Below are positions 13,161 through 26,204 of a DNA stretch of 64,000 nt, piece by piece (the first letter of the stretch is position 1; the number at the start of each line of letters is the position of its first letter). The DNA lies in assembly GCA_026168455.1 (NCBI GenBank), contig CM047431.1, positions 62,888,910-62,952,909 on the forward strand, read 5' to 3'. The translations under genes and the position numbers were made by a program. The DNA is from Theocolax elegans. Lineage: Eukaryota > Arthropoda > Insecta > Hymenoptera > Cerocephalidae. The notes under the pieces are model-generated. The model had not been told where the DNA came from and made no database searches. It saw only the letters and a list, made by a program, of their open reading frames with translations.

Positions 13161-13595
13161 ATATGTATATGTATATGTAGGTCTCGCGAGTCGCGATAAG
13201 AACTAGAAGTAATCACCTGACGGTAAGTGACGGTCACCACGTACGAACATTATTATTGCTTCTTCGAAATAATCTGTCTGTGTGGGCACTTGGGCAGTGT
13301 GCGTGTGTGCGTAGCAGTTGGTAGCAGTCAGTACAACAGAACAGAACAGGAGAGTGGTAGACTGGTAGAGAGGGGCCGGGGGGGAACAGCGAGGAGAGAA
13401 AGACGCAAAGCCTCAGCTGGAGATGTACGTGCTGTCATCATCCTTATTATTATAGTGTCCAGTCCCGTCTCCACTGTCTCGTCCAGGAGATGACCTAAAC
13501 GTCTTTGTCGATTACCTGACGATCGATCGAGACAATCCCAAGGAGATATAAAACTGATGGGGTCGATATCACTGGATGTGTTTTCGTAACCAGCC
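13161..13595 (+). promoter_or_regulatory. Promoter and 5' UTR region of RNF11
   Basis: GC-richer, CpG-containing stretch directly before the RNF11 start, standing out from the AT-rich surroundings and bounded on the left by TA and GA runs (13111-13160). No in-frame continuation of RNF11 upstream; several stop codons precede the ATG. The exact transcription start is not visible. Confidence 0.4.
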
Positions 13596-13756
13596 ATGGG
13601 CAACTGCCTTAATTGCGTCGGGGGAGGCCACCAGGATAATGCGAACCTTCTCACCAATGGTTCGGATCCTGCACTCGCCATCGGAGCTTCCCAGGATACT
13701 TTGAGGCCTTCTCTACCGTATAATGTACATCCATTATTTTACATATTTATTCATTC

Positions 13757-13810
<54 letters not shown>

Positions 13811-15036
13811 TTTTTCCTGATATACTTACTTCTTTGTTGTTCATTAACTCTTTGTCAATGTCACTTTCAAAACACAGATGTTCCCCTCCATTTTCATATT
13901 TATTTATTCGTATTCTTTGCTGAACAATGTTTCTCTGCACCTACAAATAGTTTTTGAATCTATAAATTTTTTTCATTTTTACACTTGGACAACAATTCAA
14001 AACATTTTTGGTTTTTTTTAGTTTCTATTTGGTATCTTAATTATATTATACTCATCTTTCTTACTTAATCATGCAAATTTTCATAGTATTACTTTTTAAA
14101 CCTTCTCTTCTTTTGTAATATCAAAAAAACTACTTTTCAAATAATGCATGAATATTAAACGCTCTAGCGATCTAGGAAGTAGAAAAACTAGAGTTTTAAT
14201 ATTTTTGAATAATGTTTTTTCATTATATATGGAGTAATTTTGTACGTACATATAAAAAAAGCAATTATTTATAGTTTCGTGTGAGATATTTATATATTAT
14301 TAAATAAAGTATTAAATTTAAGAAAGACACTCAATTTTATTAGCTACAGATTTCAGAATTATCTTTATTTTATATATTAGTTGTGCAATACAGTAAGTTA
14401 TTGGTGACTCATAAATTTTTTGAAAATTCCATCTTTAAACTGTAATGATTAGTTTTGCAAACTCAGCAAAAACTTTCTAATAATTGAAGCAACTATAAAA
14501 ATGTTATTCAATTGATAAGTAGCAAATTAATCTTTGAAAGTTTTTTTTAAATAAATGGACAATAATTGGCAATGGAATATATAGTTTTGCTAACCAGTGT
14601 TTGAATAATCTTATTTGTTTTAAAAAGTTGCTTTAATCTGTAGGAGATGGCAAATAGTTATTATCCACCAGCTCCAATCAGAGAAAGACACCTACAGTCC
14701 ACTGAAATGGGAATAAGTCGTGGAATTGGAATAGGACTTGGTTTGGGAACTGGTGGTGGACCAATTATAAGCGAAGAAGAACAGCAAGTGCGAATGGCTA
14801 AACGTATAGGTCTTATTCAGCACTTGCCCACCAGGGAATTTGATGGAACAAAGAAAGGCGAGTGTGTCATTTGCATGATGGAGTTGGTGACTGGAGAAGA
14901 AGTGCGTTATTTACCGTGCATGCACACGTATCACGCTGTATGCATCGACGACTGGTTATTGAGATCGTTAACTTGCCCTACCTGCATGGAACCTGTGGAT
15001 GCAGCTTTGATAAATTCATATCACCCTACCACTTAA
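13596..15036 (+). CDS. RNF11: RING finger protein 11 homologue, 2 coding exons, 173 aa
   Basis: Membrane-tethered RING-H2 E3 ligase; in other animals it works with Nedd4/Itch-type ligases and A20 on endosomal and inflammatory signalling. Exons: 13596-13724 and 14644-15036, joined in phase 0. The start MGNCLNC keeps the Gly2 myristoylation and Cys4 palmitoylation signals. A Gly-rich linker (66-82) is followed by the RNF11-specific block EEEQQVRMAKRIGLIQHLP (87-105). The RING is Cys117/120, Cys135, His137, His140, Cys143, Cys154/157, then MEPVDAALINSY. The region equivalent to the human PPPPY motif reads PSLPYN (38-43), so no canonical PPxY is present. 19 residues longer than human RNF11, because of the N-terminal half and the Gly linker. 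The last 90 residues leave no doubt about identity. Confidence 0.95.
13725..14643 (+). other. RNF11 intron 1 with CT microsatellite
   Basis: 919 bp intron. It contains a 34-nt CT run (13767-13800) shortly after the donor site and then AT-rich sequence. No coding or RNA gene recognised. Confidence 0.7.
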
Positions 15037-18000
15037 TGTCCAAGTGAGGTGTAAAAATAAAGCGGAGTAGTTAATAAATCTATGAACTAGATCACACAAA
15101 CAAATTATAAAACTGCTACAGTTTTTTTGTCAAGAGAGGATTTAATGTGACTGACTGCATTTGTCGCTGCCTAAGAACACAAAAGTGCAAGCGTTGTTAA
15201 GAGGGGACAGTTTAAATTATGATACACCTTTTAATATTGCAAACACTTTAAATGTTGTGCATCTAATAATTAGCAATTAAAAATTGCTATCAGCACTGCA
15301 AAAATATAGATTTAAAAATAATGTAGACAAAGTTATTGAGGTCAAACGGTTTGTAGGAGCAATGCTTAATTCTAAATAGACCCCCTCTTAACTATAAAAA
15401 ATTATATTAATAATTGTTAGATTCGAAAGAAACGTCTGTAATATCAGATTCTAAACTTTTACCCAGCTTTGCACAAATCAAAGGGCAAAAGATCGTAATA
15501 TCTTTATTGTGTACTGATAAAAAAAAATTTATTGAATTCAGCGTAAAACACAAGGCTTTTCGAAAACTCTTATTGTGATGAAGCGAAATTAATCTATAAT
15601 TTATATATGTAAATTATGCGTCAGTTACTTTTTGTAAAGGATGCACATAAACAGAATTAGCTACTCTGTGGTATAATATTATTGCTTGTACTTCCATTAT
15701 TGAACAGCGACACTACAATTGATAAAGTCAACAGTGCTATTTATCAATTTTTACTTTACTAGTTTAAAACATAGAAATGATTGAATTTTCAACTTTATGC
15801 GGTTTCATCAATCTTGTTGCAAAAACAGTCAAATTGATTTGCTACATTAAAAAATAATGACATTAGAGGTCTGCATGGATATTGCTAAGACAAAATGCTA
15901 TGATTTTAAAAGACTAAAATGCATAATATAAAGGAAAATTTAGTTAAGGCATGAAAAAGAAGTGTAGTATGGATATACCTTGACGTATAGGTGCATAGCA
16001 AAGCTTTATCAAACTGCGAGAATTAAAATTAAGTTTGGACAGAAAAATTTCTCGTCAGCTTGTGTGTAACATTGAATGTTGCAATGTGATCATAATAATT
16101 TCAATGAAAAATTTTGCACAGGATTATAAATAATATACATATGAAATAAATAAGAGTTTAATATTTTGCAATGGCTTGATTTACAAATATAAACATATAC
16201 ATTACAGAAATGAATGGTGTGTATGTATATATATATAAACATGCAGGTATATAATAATACTATGTTTTCTTTTTAAATATATAATGGGAAGAATGGAGCT
16301 GTGACATAGTGATTTATTGACGAAACATATAAATACACACATAGTGATTAATACAAATGTATTTAGTAATGTGCTGCATTGTTCTTAACGAACCAAGATT
16401 ATCTCAATTGAGAAGACATAATGCGACTCGGATTTAAAGCTTGTATATGAACAATTGGACGTTGAATATCAAGTGTTTTATAAAATGGATACCTGTACTC
16501 TACTGAAAAATCAAAGAAATTTCTGTTTGTTATGTATTACCAAAATTGTTTTCAAATACAATTCCTAGAATTCTAATGGCATTTAGATTTACCACACAAT
16601 AAGAATAATTATATAAATATCATTTAAGAGAGAGATTAATGTTTTGTGTAATTGCACTCGGTTGAAATTTGTACAGAATGTTTTAAATACGCTTAGGTGA
16701 TAATAGTATTTTGATACAAGTCATGTAAAATTTACTTCTAAAAAATACATTTAAATTGTATTTGTATGAGAATTATAAAAAACATCTATTGTTACATACA
16801 TATATTATATATATATATATATTAATGAATTATGTATTGTGTAAAATACTTTTTTCAAATTGTTTTGTAAATTTTAATTACGCTGTAAACATCCTGTAAA
16901 AATTTCAAAATTATTTAATTATACACACTGATAATTTATAAAAAAAAACATAACATATATATATATATAATAAATATTAAATACACACAAATTCAATGCC
17001 ACTTGAAAGAATTATAAGGTAATATAAATACAGTAGTTTAATATTTTATTTGATGTGCAATAGTGTATTTTCTTTCTGTTACTTTTATTTTTAAATATGT
17101 ATTAAAAATAAATAAGTTATTCTACAAAACGATAAAACAAAGTTTAGATACTATATGTGTATATTCCATTTACGAATACATTTTAGTTAAGGTACTTGGA
17201 TATTTATACGTAGAACAAAATAATTATTAAACGTAAAACCATCACTTTTGTTTTATTAAATATTAAATAGGGACAAGTTGTGACAACTATAATTTGTTAC
17301 TTTGTTAAACAAAGGCGTTAACTAATTTTTTTCTTAAAAAAAGAACGAATTTTTCAAATTTCCTTCTTGACTTGTCGTTGATATCCTAAAGTTCTTTCCT
17401 GATATAGAATTTGTTTGAAAATATTTTTAGTTCTAATTAAGTATTATCCGATAACGTGAGTGAGTAGAGTAGTAGTTTAAAATAGAATTAAAATTAAAAT
17501 AAAAAGTTAAAAGGTTGCATTCGTTGATAAATAATCACTCACGAATATATTGTAAATTTTTTTCGATTCGTCAAATCTTTACACTATTGAACGAAGAAGA
17601 AAATGTGCTGTATACTTTTATTTAAATTAAATAGCTAGAAATTAAAAGAAATTTACGAGTTGTAACTGATTCCTTTGATTGAAGAAATTAAAAAAAAAAC
17701 TTTTTTCTATATAATAAGTATCTATTATAATAAATACAACTAAACAACATTTTTTTTAAGATAAATTCTATATCTTGGGGGGAAAGAGTATGTGATTCAT
17801 AAAGATTAGTATTCCTATATAATAACAGATTCGTTTTGTTTTTAAATAATTTTTCTACCTAAGTAATCTTTGGGTAGCTGCAAATCTCGATTGTTATACC
17901 CAATCCACGAAAAATCATTATTTATTAATTAACTTAAAATAAATTATTTCGATAAATTAGCTTTTTAAACTTGTACATAACTTTAGCATAACTAGATTTC

Positions 18001-18420
18001 TGTTCAACATTTTAACTACAGTTTTTGGGATTTTCGAGGTAGATCCCTGAAATTTGACTACTAATCACGTCGTCTCTAATATTAATCAAATTAGAATTAC
18101 TTAATGAATTGACAAATGTGCGTATTCGTTTCACGAAGTTTCTTTTGATAATCGTATAGCCTCGTCTCTATGTATTTTGGTTTCAAGTGAATTTTCGTTT
18201 TATGTTTACGATAGTAACCAAAATCAAGTGCCTATATATCGTACATAACGTAATAGTATTTTTTTAAAAATTGCCCTCGCCCCCTTATGACCGAATGAAT
18301 CACCTGACCGTTATCTCGTTACGTCAATGACCAAAATATACATTTGAATTAGGTCGATGTATTAAAATACTATTTGGCCAAGAACAATTTATAAATATAT
18401 TAGATTTATCAGTAGTACTC
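15037..18420. other. RNF11 3' region and spacer to LRIG
   Basis: About 3.4 kb without a gene. An AATAAA at 15056-15061 is only 20 nt after the stop, so a longer 3' UTR using one of several later AT-rich signals is likely. The rest is AT-rich with short TA runs (16808-16822, 16957-16970). Confidence 0.5.
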
Positions 18421-19419
18421 GAGAGGAACAGCTTGGGCAAAACGTAGGTACAAGTGAACCGATCTAGTTGAATTATCTGACGCTGCGAAAAGTGGATATA
18501 TAATTGCGACGGAATGACGAGTCATAAAACACGTGTGTCGGGTAATTTTTAGTACCATTTGAAACCGTTACGCGTCGCTGCCGGTCTCCTTGAGTTCTCA
18601 ACAATTAAGGCGATTCGCGGACGCTTGCACCCAAGGGCCAAGACTCGCGAGATCGGTGGAGGGGGTAAAAAATACACAGACGGGCGAGAGAGAGAGAGAG
18701 AGAGAGAGAACGAGAGAATCCGGAGAAAAGAGTATTGAGCTCTCGAGCGACTGACGAGACTGCGAGAGAGCCAGTAAAAGATCGGATCTCTCGTGGGAGG
18801 GAAGCGTCGTAATTTGACGCGAGCGAGTTCGCCTCTCTCGCTCTATCTCTCTCTTTCTGTCTACGCGTATATATACATTGAGAGAACGAAAAAAAGAAAC
18901 AACAAAGTGCCTGTATTATGATAATAACAATTGTGATGGGTAAAACCGAGTGAAACGGTGCCTTATACGCGAGGAGTCCGAACTACGAGAAAACGAAAAA
19001 GTAAAAATCGATGCACCGAGGAAAAGCTCGAGCGAAAATTGTATATTTATGGTGACACAGAAATTTCTTTTTAACGACACCGAAACTTGCGAGCGGTACA
19101 CCGAGTGTACACCATCGTGGATCATGAGGATTTGATTTATTATTTCGTTGTTGCCATTTCCTTTTTTTTATTTGGAATACCAATGGACCTAGTCGTACGA
19201 TAAAGCCTAACCTCAAAATTCCACTCGGAAAATTTTATACATAATTCGTAAGGGAGCCAAGCTCAAACCAAAGACTGAATCGAATCATCTTCGCGAGTAT
19301 AATTCGATTCGTAGTGTCGTTTTGAAATATTAATTTGAATAAAAAATCAGTCAGATAGCTAAAGACGTAGGGGGGGGGGCGGGGCTTTGGCCTCCCCTTA
19401 AAAGTAATCCAGCATCAAC
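18421..19419 (+). promoter_or_regulatory. Promoter and 5' UTR region of LRIG
   Basis: The base composition changes to GC- and CpG-richer sequence here, with GA runs (18686-18709) and CT-rich stretches (18834-18860) that resemble GAGA-type promoter DNA of insects. It leads to the LRIG start codon with no clear intron between. Short ORFs at 18916-19216 overlap on both strands and are not supported. A G-run lies at 19369-19380. The transcription start is not defined. Confidence 0.4.
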
Positions 19420-22400
19420 ATGCCACCGTTGAACTGGCAATCGATAGCCAGTTGGTGGCTGATTATAATAGTGTTTTATAACAGCACTTGTGCCATTGCT
19501 ACTGACAATCAGTGTCCAGTCGAGTGTTCCTGCTTAGGCAATGCAGTCATTTGCAAAGATTTGCAACTCGTCGGAGCACCAAATGGTTTGCCACCTTGGA
19601 CCGAGAATCTGTAAGTGCTTTAACATCTCATACCCTTTACGAACACCCATTCCTACAAGTTAACATTCTTTTGTGATCAAAGTGCAAAGGTACAATTAAG
19701 CAACTCTTTTATGTACGTTGTAAACAAACTAAGATTAGGCTGTTGCACTGTTACACAGTATTAAGGTATCAATCGTTGGAGTTATCATTGAATTATTAAC
19801 TCCAATACTGTAACACACTTCAAGCTTTTCCTTTTTTATTGATGCAACAATTTATCAAATTGTATTTATGCAATAGAGGGCTAATTATTAAACAAGGTGA
19901 TGTAAATTGACAATTTTATTAGTGAGCCATTGATTTGTAGGTAAGAATATAAAAGGAAAAAGGAATGTATCTCAGAAACACAATAAAAAATTAGTGTCAA
20001 CAATTTTATGACAACTACTTAAAGTTTTTTTGATTTTGATAAAATTAAATTTTTGGTATAAAATGTATAAGATATTATTTTTTACAGTAATAACAAAGTA
20101 ATAATGGTGCGAGAGCCATTGTAATATTTTTACTGATATCAAACCAAATAGTTAATCTCACAATTGTAAAAACTAAATTTGACAAAAGATTGACCATCTC
20201 AATATTGCCTAAACTAACCAACTAGTGAAAATTGTCAAACTTTAGAATAATATTATACTATATGTACGTATGTCCACTGTTCATTGAAAAGATGAAGATA
20301 AACAAATGTAAAAACGAGAGCTCGTCAACAAGTCCATGAGAAAGGCAAAAAGAAACGAATCCCAACGCGCACAGCATCCGCAAGAGAGAAAAACTACTGT
20401 CGACGCGCATGTCCAGCTAAAATGTGACAAGACTCTCTCTCTCTCCCTTTTGTTTTTTACGTTTTACCTCCCTTACTTGGAAAAAAGGAGTGAGAGAGAG
20501 AGAGTGAGAGAGAGGGAAAGAGACACCAAAGAAGGTGACATAGGACTCGAGCGCGCATTAAAATTCCTTGACACTCGGTCAGGTTTTTCAAGGCGTAATC
20601 CGTACGAGGCATCAGAAGGGGGACCAAAACCCGAGTTGAAATTCGACGAGAAAGATCGCGAAAAAGAGGAACGTAAAAAAACTAGTAGGTATACTGCACA
20701 CACAGAGAGAAGGGTATACGCCATCTATTATACGATATCAGATGAACGCGCGAAAGGGGGATGCCTTTAAGGAAAGAAAGAGAGGGAATTTGCGGTTGTA
20801 AGAACACGCAAAAAACTGTACGAGAGTAAGAGAGAGAGAGAGAGAGAGCGCGCAATTTCTCGCGAGCAAGCGCGTGCTATAATTCCTTCGTGCCGAAGGG
20901 GGTTTTGTTCTCTCGATTGAATTCGCTCCGATCTCTTGTTAACCACCTCTCGATCTGTATATACCTTTATTTTCTCTCGTGGTCCCTTATATTTTTTGTT
21001 TTTGTTTCGCATTGTATTACCATTGGTATAAAATAATGATAATGTTGTTCCAATCGGCTTTTCTTTTATTTCTTCAATGTCAATATCGACGGGGGCGGGA
21101 GAGCATTTTCTCTTCCTTCTTTTGTATAATCGATTTGATTTATCCCACACCTGCTTTAACGCGAAGTAATGATAATAACGGCGCTACGCGCGACTCACGG
21201 ATAGGGAGGGGGAAATAAATAAACAATCGAATTGACGCCCGCATTTCTCAAGTGATGCGGCGCGAGCGAGCGTGAGAGGGACGCGTCTGGTTTTTTTCAT
21301 CTAGTGTGCGCGGTACATCGTACAACATATACTATATATATACGATTGTCGCGTCTAGCTGCAAAAGTGTCCCCAAGTATAGCCTTTGGATAACTCAAAT
21401 TACACTGCACCACTGTTATCGCTCGAAGTCAAAAGTAAAATATACGACAAATTTCGTCGTATTGGGCAAAGCACTCAAATAAATTTAGTAATAAATACGG
21501 AGCGTATAAGTACGGATTTGTGCGGGAAACGGAATGAGAAAATTTCTCTCTCTCTCTCTCGAGTGAGAGATGCACTTGAGAGAAACGCATCAAAACAGAT
21601 GTATATATAATTGAGAAAGATTTGCCGAGTGCTTGACTTAGGTTTATGTGTATCTCAGTATCTGGTTACCTCGAATTCTGTAACAACGTATGGTACATTC
21701 TTACGTATACATTACGTTTCAAATTATTAATATAGTTTATTTTCTTTCGTCTTTCTTTTATTTTATGCAAATTTTAGTATATCTCATAATAATGATGAAT
21801 TATTATTTGGATCTCCTATTAATAGATCTGATGATCTAGGAAATGCGCTGCGAGTTTTGATGATCGATTCGTTCAGAAGTTCTTTAAAAATCCAATTTAT
21901 AAGTGTATTTACAGTATGTAACCGAAGTATTGATGTATAAAATGTATTGTAAATTAAGCATACTAACGTATTTTATAGTTTTTAAAATTAATTTAAAATT
22001 CATTTGTTACTCTTGTAACATACACGGACAGAAAAGTATTAGTAAATTTTACTAAACTTTTTGTAAATATTAATAAACTTTCATTACGCCGCGGTAGTAA
22101 ACTTGCCAAAATCCAAAAAATGACTAATCTTTTTGTCAATTTTAATTAAAATTCTACTAATTTTTTAGTAACAGTTCAGTAATCTTTTGTATTTTGGTAG
22201 TCTGTTATACCCTGTTAGTGAAAGTTTATAATAAAATTTACTAAAAATTTTCTCTCCGTGAATGTCTTCCATTTTAAAGTACGATTTTTATTTTACACTT
22301 TTCTTTTAATTATAATTTTTGTAATTTACTTATAGCAAAAACATTATTTTTTTTTCGTTATTAAATAAATAAATAAATAAAACGAAAAATAGTAGTATTA

Positions 22401-24096
22401 TAGTAGAGAATGTATAATGTATACCGTCGAGAAAAAAAAAAGAGAAAAATAAAAGAAAATTGTGTCTTTTATACGGTCTCTCTCTATGTATTCATATCCC
22501 GCCGTAACGTTCGAAGTATTTTGAAAAAGCGCATTCTTGATCTTTCTCCGTGAACAAAGTACCCTTCCCTCCTCGGAGGATTAACAAAAAAAAAGATAAT
22601 AAAAGTGAAGGAAGAGTCCGTATAGGTTTGCGTTTACGATCTATACGAATGACACAATAAAATCATAACGAAGGGATGAATAAGACGGACGGGAAAGAAG
22701 AATAAAAAAAAGGAAGAAGAAGAAGAAGAAGAAGAAGAAAAAATGAAGCGGAGCTGAGGTGAGAGGCGCGCGCGAGTTGTACACAAAAGGGGGGTTAAAA
22801 ATTGACGCGAGAGAGTAGAGCCGATGTATTCAAATGCCCTTTTACTCTTAGCCTTCTTCTTCTTCTTCTTCTTCTTCTTCGACTTTGGTTCTTTCCATTC
22901 TGTATGCAGGGAGCTGAGGCTCGCCTCGCTTTCAAATGCATCTCTTCCGAGACGATTTATTTGTAGTTGTAACAATTGCTTTATAACCAATTCGATTTGG
23001 AATGTTTCTCCTTCCCTTCTCTTTCTCTCTCTCTCTCTCTCTGTCTATCTCGCTCTATTCTTCAACTTTGCGGCGAACTCGGCGAGGCACTTTTTTGAAA
23101 GCGCGAGATTTACAGTTGGAAAAAAAAAAACAAATTCTTTCAAAAAGGTTCGGTTTGAAAGCTTCTTTGAACGATAACTCGGACGAATTGAGGGATGATA
23201 TATACATTCCTCGCTTATATATACGATCTATCTCGCTCGACAATTTTTAATATTTATATTTATAGATAATCGTGCAGCGCACGGTTGTATGTGTATTGTT
23301 CGTGAGGGTAGTAGATATACATATTAGTATACAAATAAATAGAAAATAAAATAAAATAAAATAAAATAAAATAAAATGAAATAATAATAAGGATCGAACT
23401 GGTAGTCTGTACGAATAAAAAATATGAAAAAGTCGAATGGCAGTCGAAGTTTAAAAAAAAGAGCGCCATTGGACAATGTCAAAGGACGCAAGCGAGAGAG
23501 AACGGAGGGAGGAGGAGAGTATATAGAAGAGGCTGAAAGGTAAGAAGACTTGGCGCGAAGCCCCTCGAGTGGGCGATCCCTCGGAGATTATTGTTATTGA
23601 AAGAGCCCGGTTGCCGGAGAACCGAAGCTATATGCAACACAGAAAGAAGTGGTGAGCGAGGAGAGGAGAGGGGAATAAAAAGGAAAGGACCGAGCGGCGA
23701 GCACAATCCCTCTGCCGTGTGAGCGTCTCTCGTGAATAAAGCCACTCTCCCTCTCTTCCTCTCTCTCTCTCTCTCTCTCTCTCGCTCGCTCGGTCTCCCG
23801 GCTCAAAAGAGAGTCAGAGGCGAGAAAGATCGCGCGTCCGGGCGAGAGAAAAAGGCTGGGCCTTGCCAACCGATGACTCGCATAATGGGGGCCTCTCTTC
23901 TTCTTCTTCTTCTTCTCCTTCTCCTTCTCATTATTCGTCCTCTTTTCTCTCGGGTATATACCCATAGGACCGTCTCTTTCTCTCGCATACATACGAAATT
24001 CCTTTTTTTCTTTCCTCAGTCTCTCGGCGAGGTTCTCGGAAGGTATATACAGTTTCGCTCACGCTCACGCTCATTCTCGAAGCATTATATTCCGAC

Positions 24097-24139
<43 letters not shown>

Positions 24140-24316
24140 CATGTACTCGCACTCGCCTTCGATTTACCAACATTTCCCCCCGAAACGTAAATTGACACGC
24201 GACCGAAAACCGATCGAAATTTTTAAAAAATCGAAATAAGTTATACGTTGTATACGTTTGTAACGCTCGTGAATTCGAAACGAGCGTCGTCTACGGTCTA
24301 CGTCGTTACGTCACCC

Positions 24317-24367
<51 letters not shown>

Positions 24368-26161
24368 ATCCTTATATTGTAATTGATTAATCAATATCGA
24401 CAATGTATACACACGCGTTTACAAACGAGTAAACATGTTTTATCTCTGGTGAATTACACGTATATATATATGTAGCGTAAAGATCGCATATACCCAGTCC
24501 TTTTAAGGAACGGACAACGGGTATCAATTAATTTTTCGCGCTCGCGTCAATTATATATCGTATACCATATATATATATATACCTACCTTGTACACTATTG
24601 TAGAAGAAAAAAAATTATTCTTTACGTAAGGTAAACTCTCGCCGTCGCACCATTATTCTTTTATTTTTTTATCGTTTAATTATAACAATGAATAATATAT
24701 TGCGTGACCAGCGAAAGATATGTGTATGCGTTTACGTGTGCACAACGGTCTCTGATGTGTAATTTGAGGTGACAAGCGCGCGCCTATCGTGGGTTAAAAT
24801 TTAGAAAAAATCCATGTTGCCATCACTTGAAAGATTTATCGATTTTTTTAAACTTATTATATTCTCACTGACTAGTCCAATATATATATCTTTTTTATTT
24901 ACAACGTAACTTTTTTTTAAACGGACTATGACATACTCTCTGTGTCAAAAGATTTTTCAGCACAATGGCACTTACCGCAGGATATCTTCTCAGTAACCAC
25001 CTTGATCGAACACAGAGTTAAATTTTAACAGTAACGGCTAAACATGTTTTTAATCCATTCAACTGGAATAAAATGTATAAAAATATTGCTGTAAAAAATT
25101 CATTCCCAAACTATTGCAAAAAAAGATAAAAAAATTACGTAAAGACAAAAATAAACATTCGGGGCAAATTTTGTAAATCTGTTGTGAACCATGTTTTATT
25201 ATTACTTCTGAAATTTTAATCGGTTTGATTAATAGGTTACTGAAATATGCAAGTGCAGTAAAATATATGCGTATGTGCACCGAGAAAATAGTATATACAA
25301 AATTATTATATATTGTATATAGTAACGTAGGGATATAGTTATACATATATATATATATATATGGCAAGTTGTATTCTACTAAAAAATCATGGTGCAGCAA
25401 ATGACAATAAATAAAAAAAGACATATACGTTGCAAATGAATTAAAAGAATAATAATGAACAAAAGAACCGACACGGTGGCGGAGTGGCGGAGACGCACCT
25501 CGGCCGATCACGAAAGTTAAGCAGCACTGCGAGTGCGGTTGGCACTTGGATGGGTGATACCATTCTTGTGCGGCTTTCGGGATCGGTTAGGTGTTTTTCC
25601 ACACTCGACAACGTGAGCGGAAGGTGTGGAACATTCGGTTTCGGTGTTTGGGCCTACACAAGGTGACCTGAACATCTAAACAGAATGTTTCAATACACCG
25701 GCCGTCTCGGGGAAGGTTTTCCCTTCCTCACGGGCATAACCCCGGGCGAATGCGAGACGGTGGGAACGGGATGGGAAAAATTGGAATGTTTTCTCCCCCA
25801 CACATAGGTGGTAGGGGTGTCCCTGTAAAAACCCGTTTAATGGGTATACGGGGTGATGAGCAAAGAGAATAATAATGAACAAAAGTTTAAAATAATTTCA
25901 AGTAATTAAAAAATAATCTTAGAAATTTTGCGGTTATTGCATAAATCTAATACGTTGTAGATGCGTATAGGTATATGTGTGTGTTTATATTAGTATTTTA
26001 AAACAACTGGGTGTATTTAAAACTTCTAAAATGTTTTTAACTTTCTCTATTTGTATCTCATTTATACCTAAATTTCTACTACAAATATGATGATTCACAA
26101 CGAATCATTTTTATATTTAATTTAAACGTAGAGTTGTTCTCTTAAGTAATGAATATCTCGA

Positions 26162-26204
<43 letters not shown>

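Noticed and set aside
23594..24190. ORFs of 132 and 152 aa in LRIG intron 1
   Set aside because: Low-complexity Arg/Glu or Ser/Leu runs produced by GA/CT microsatellites on either strand; no conserved domain.
25059..25511. 150-aa minus-strand ORF
   Set aside because: AT-rich intron translation that runs into the SINE head; no recognisable domain.
25490..25610. Functional 5S rRNA gene
   Set aside because: Only about 62 nt match 5S; the first and last thirds are missing, there is no T-run terminator at the right place, and the block is framed by target duplications as part of a 400-bp element.
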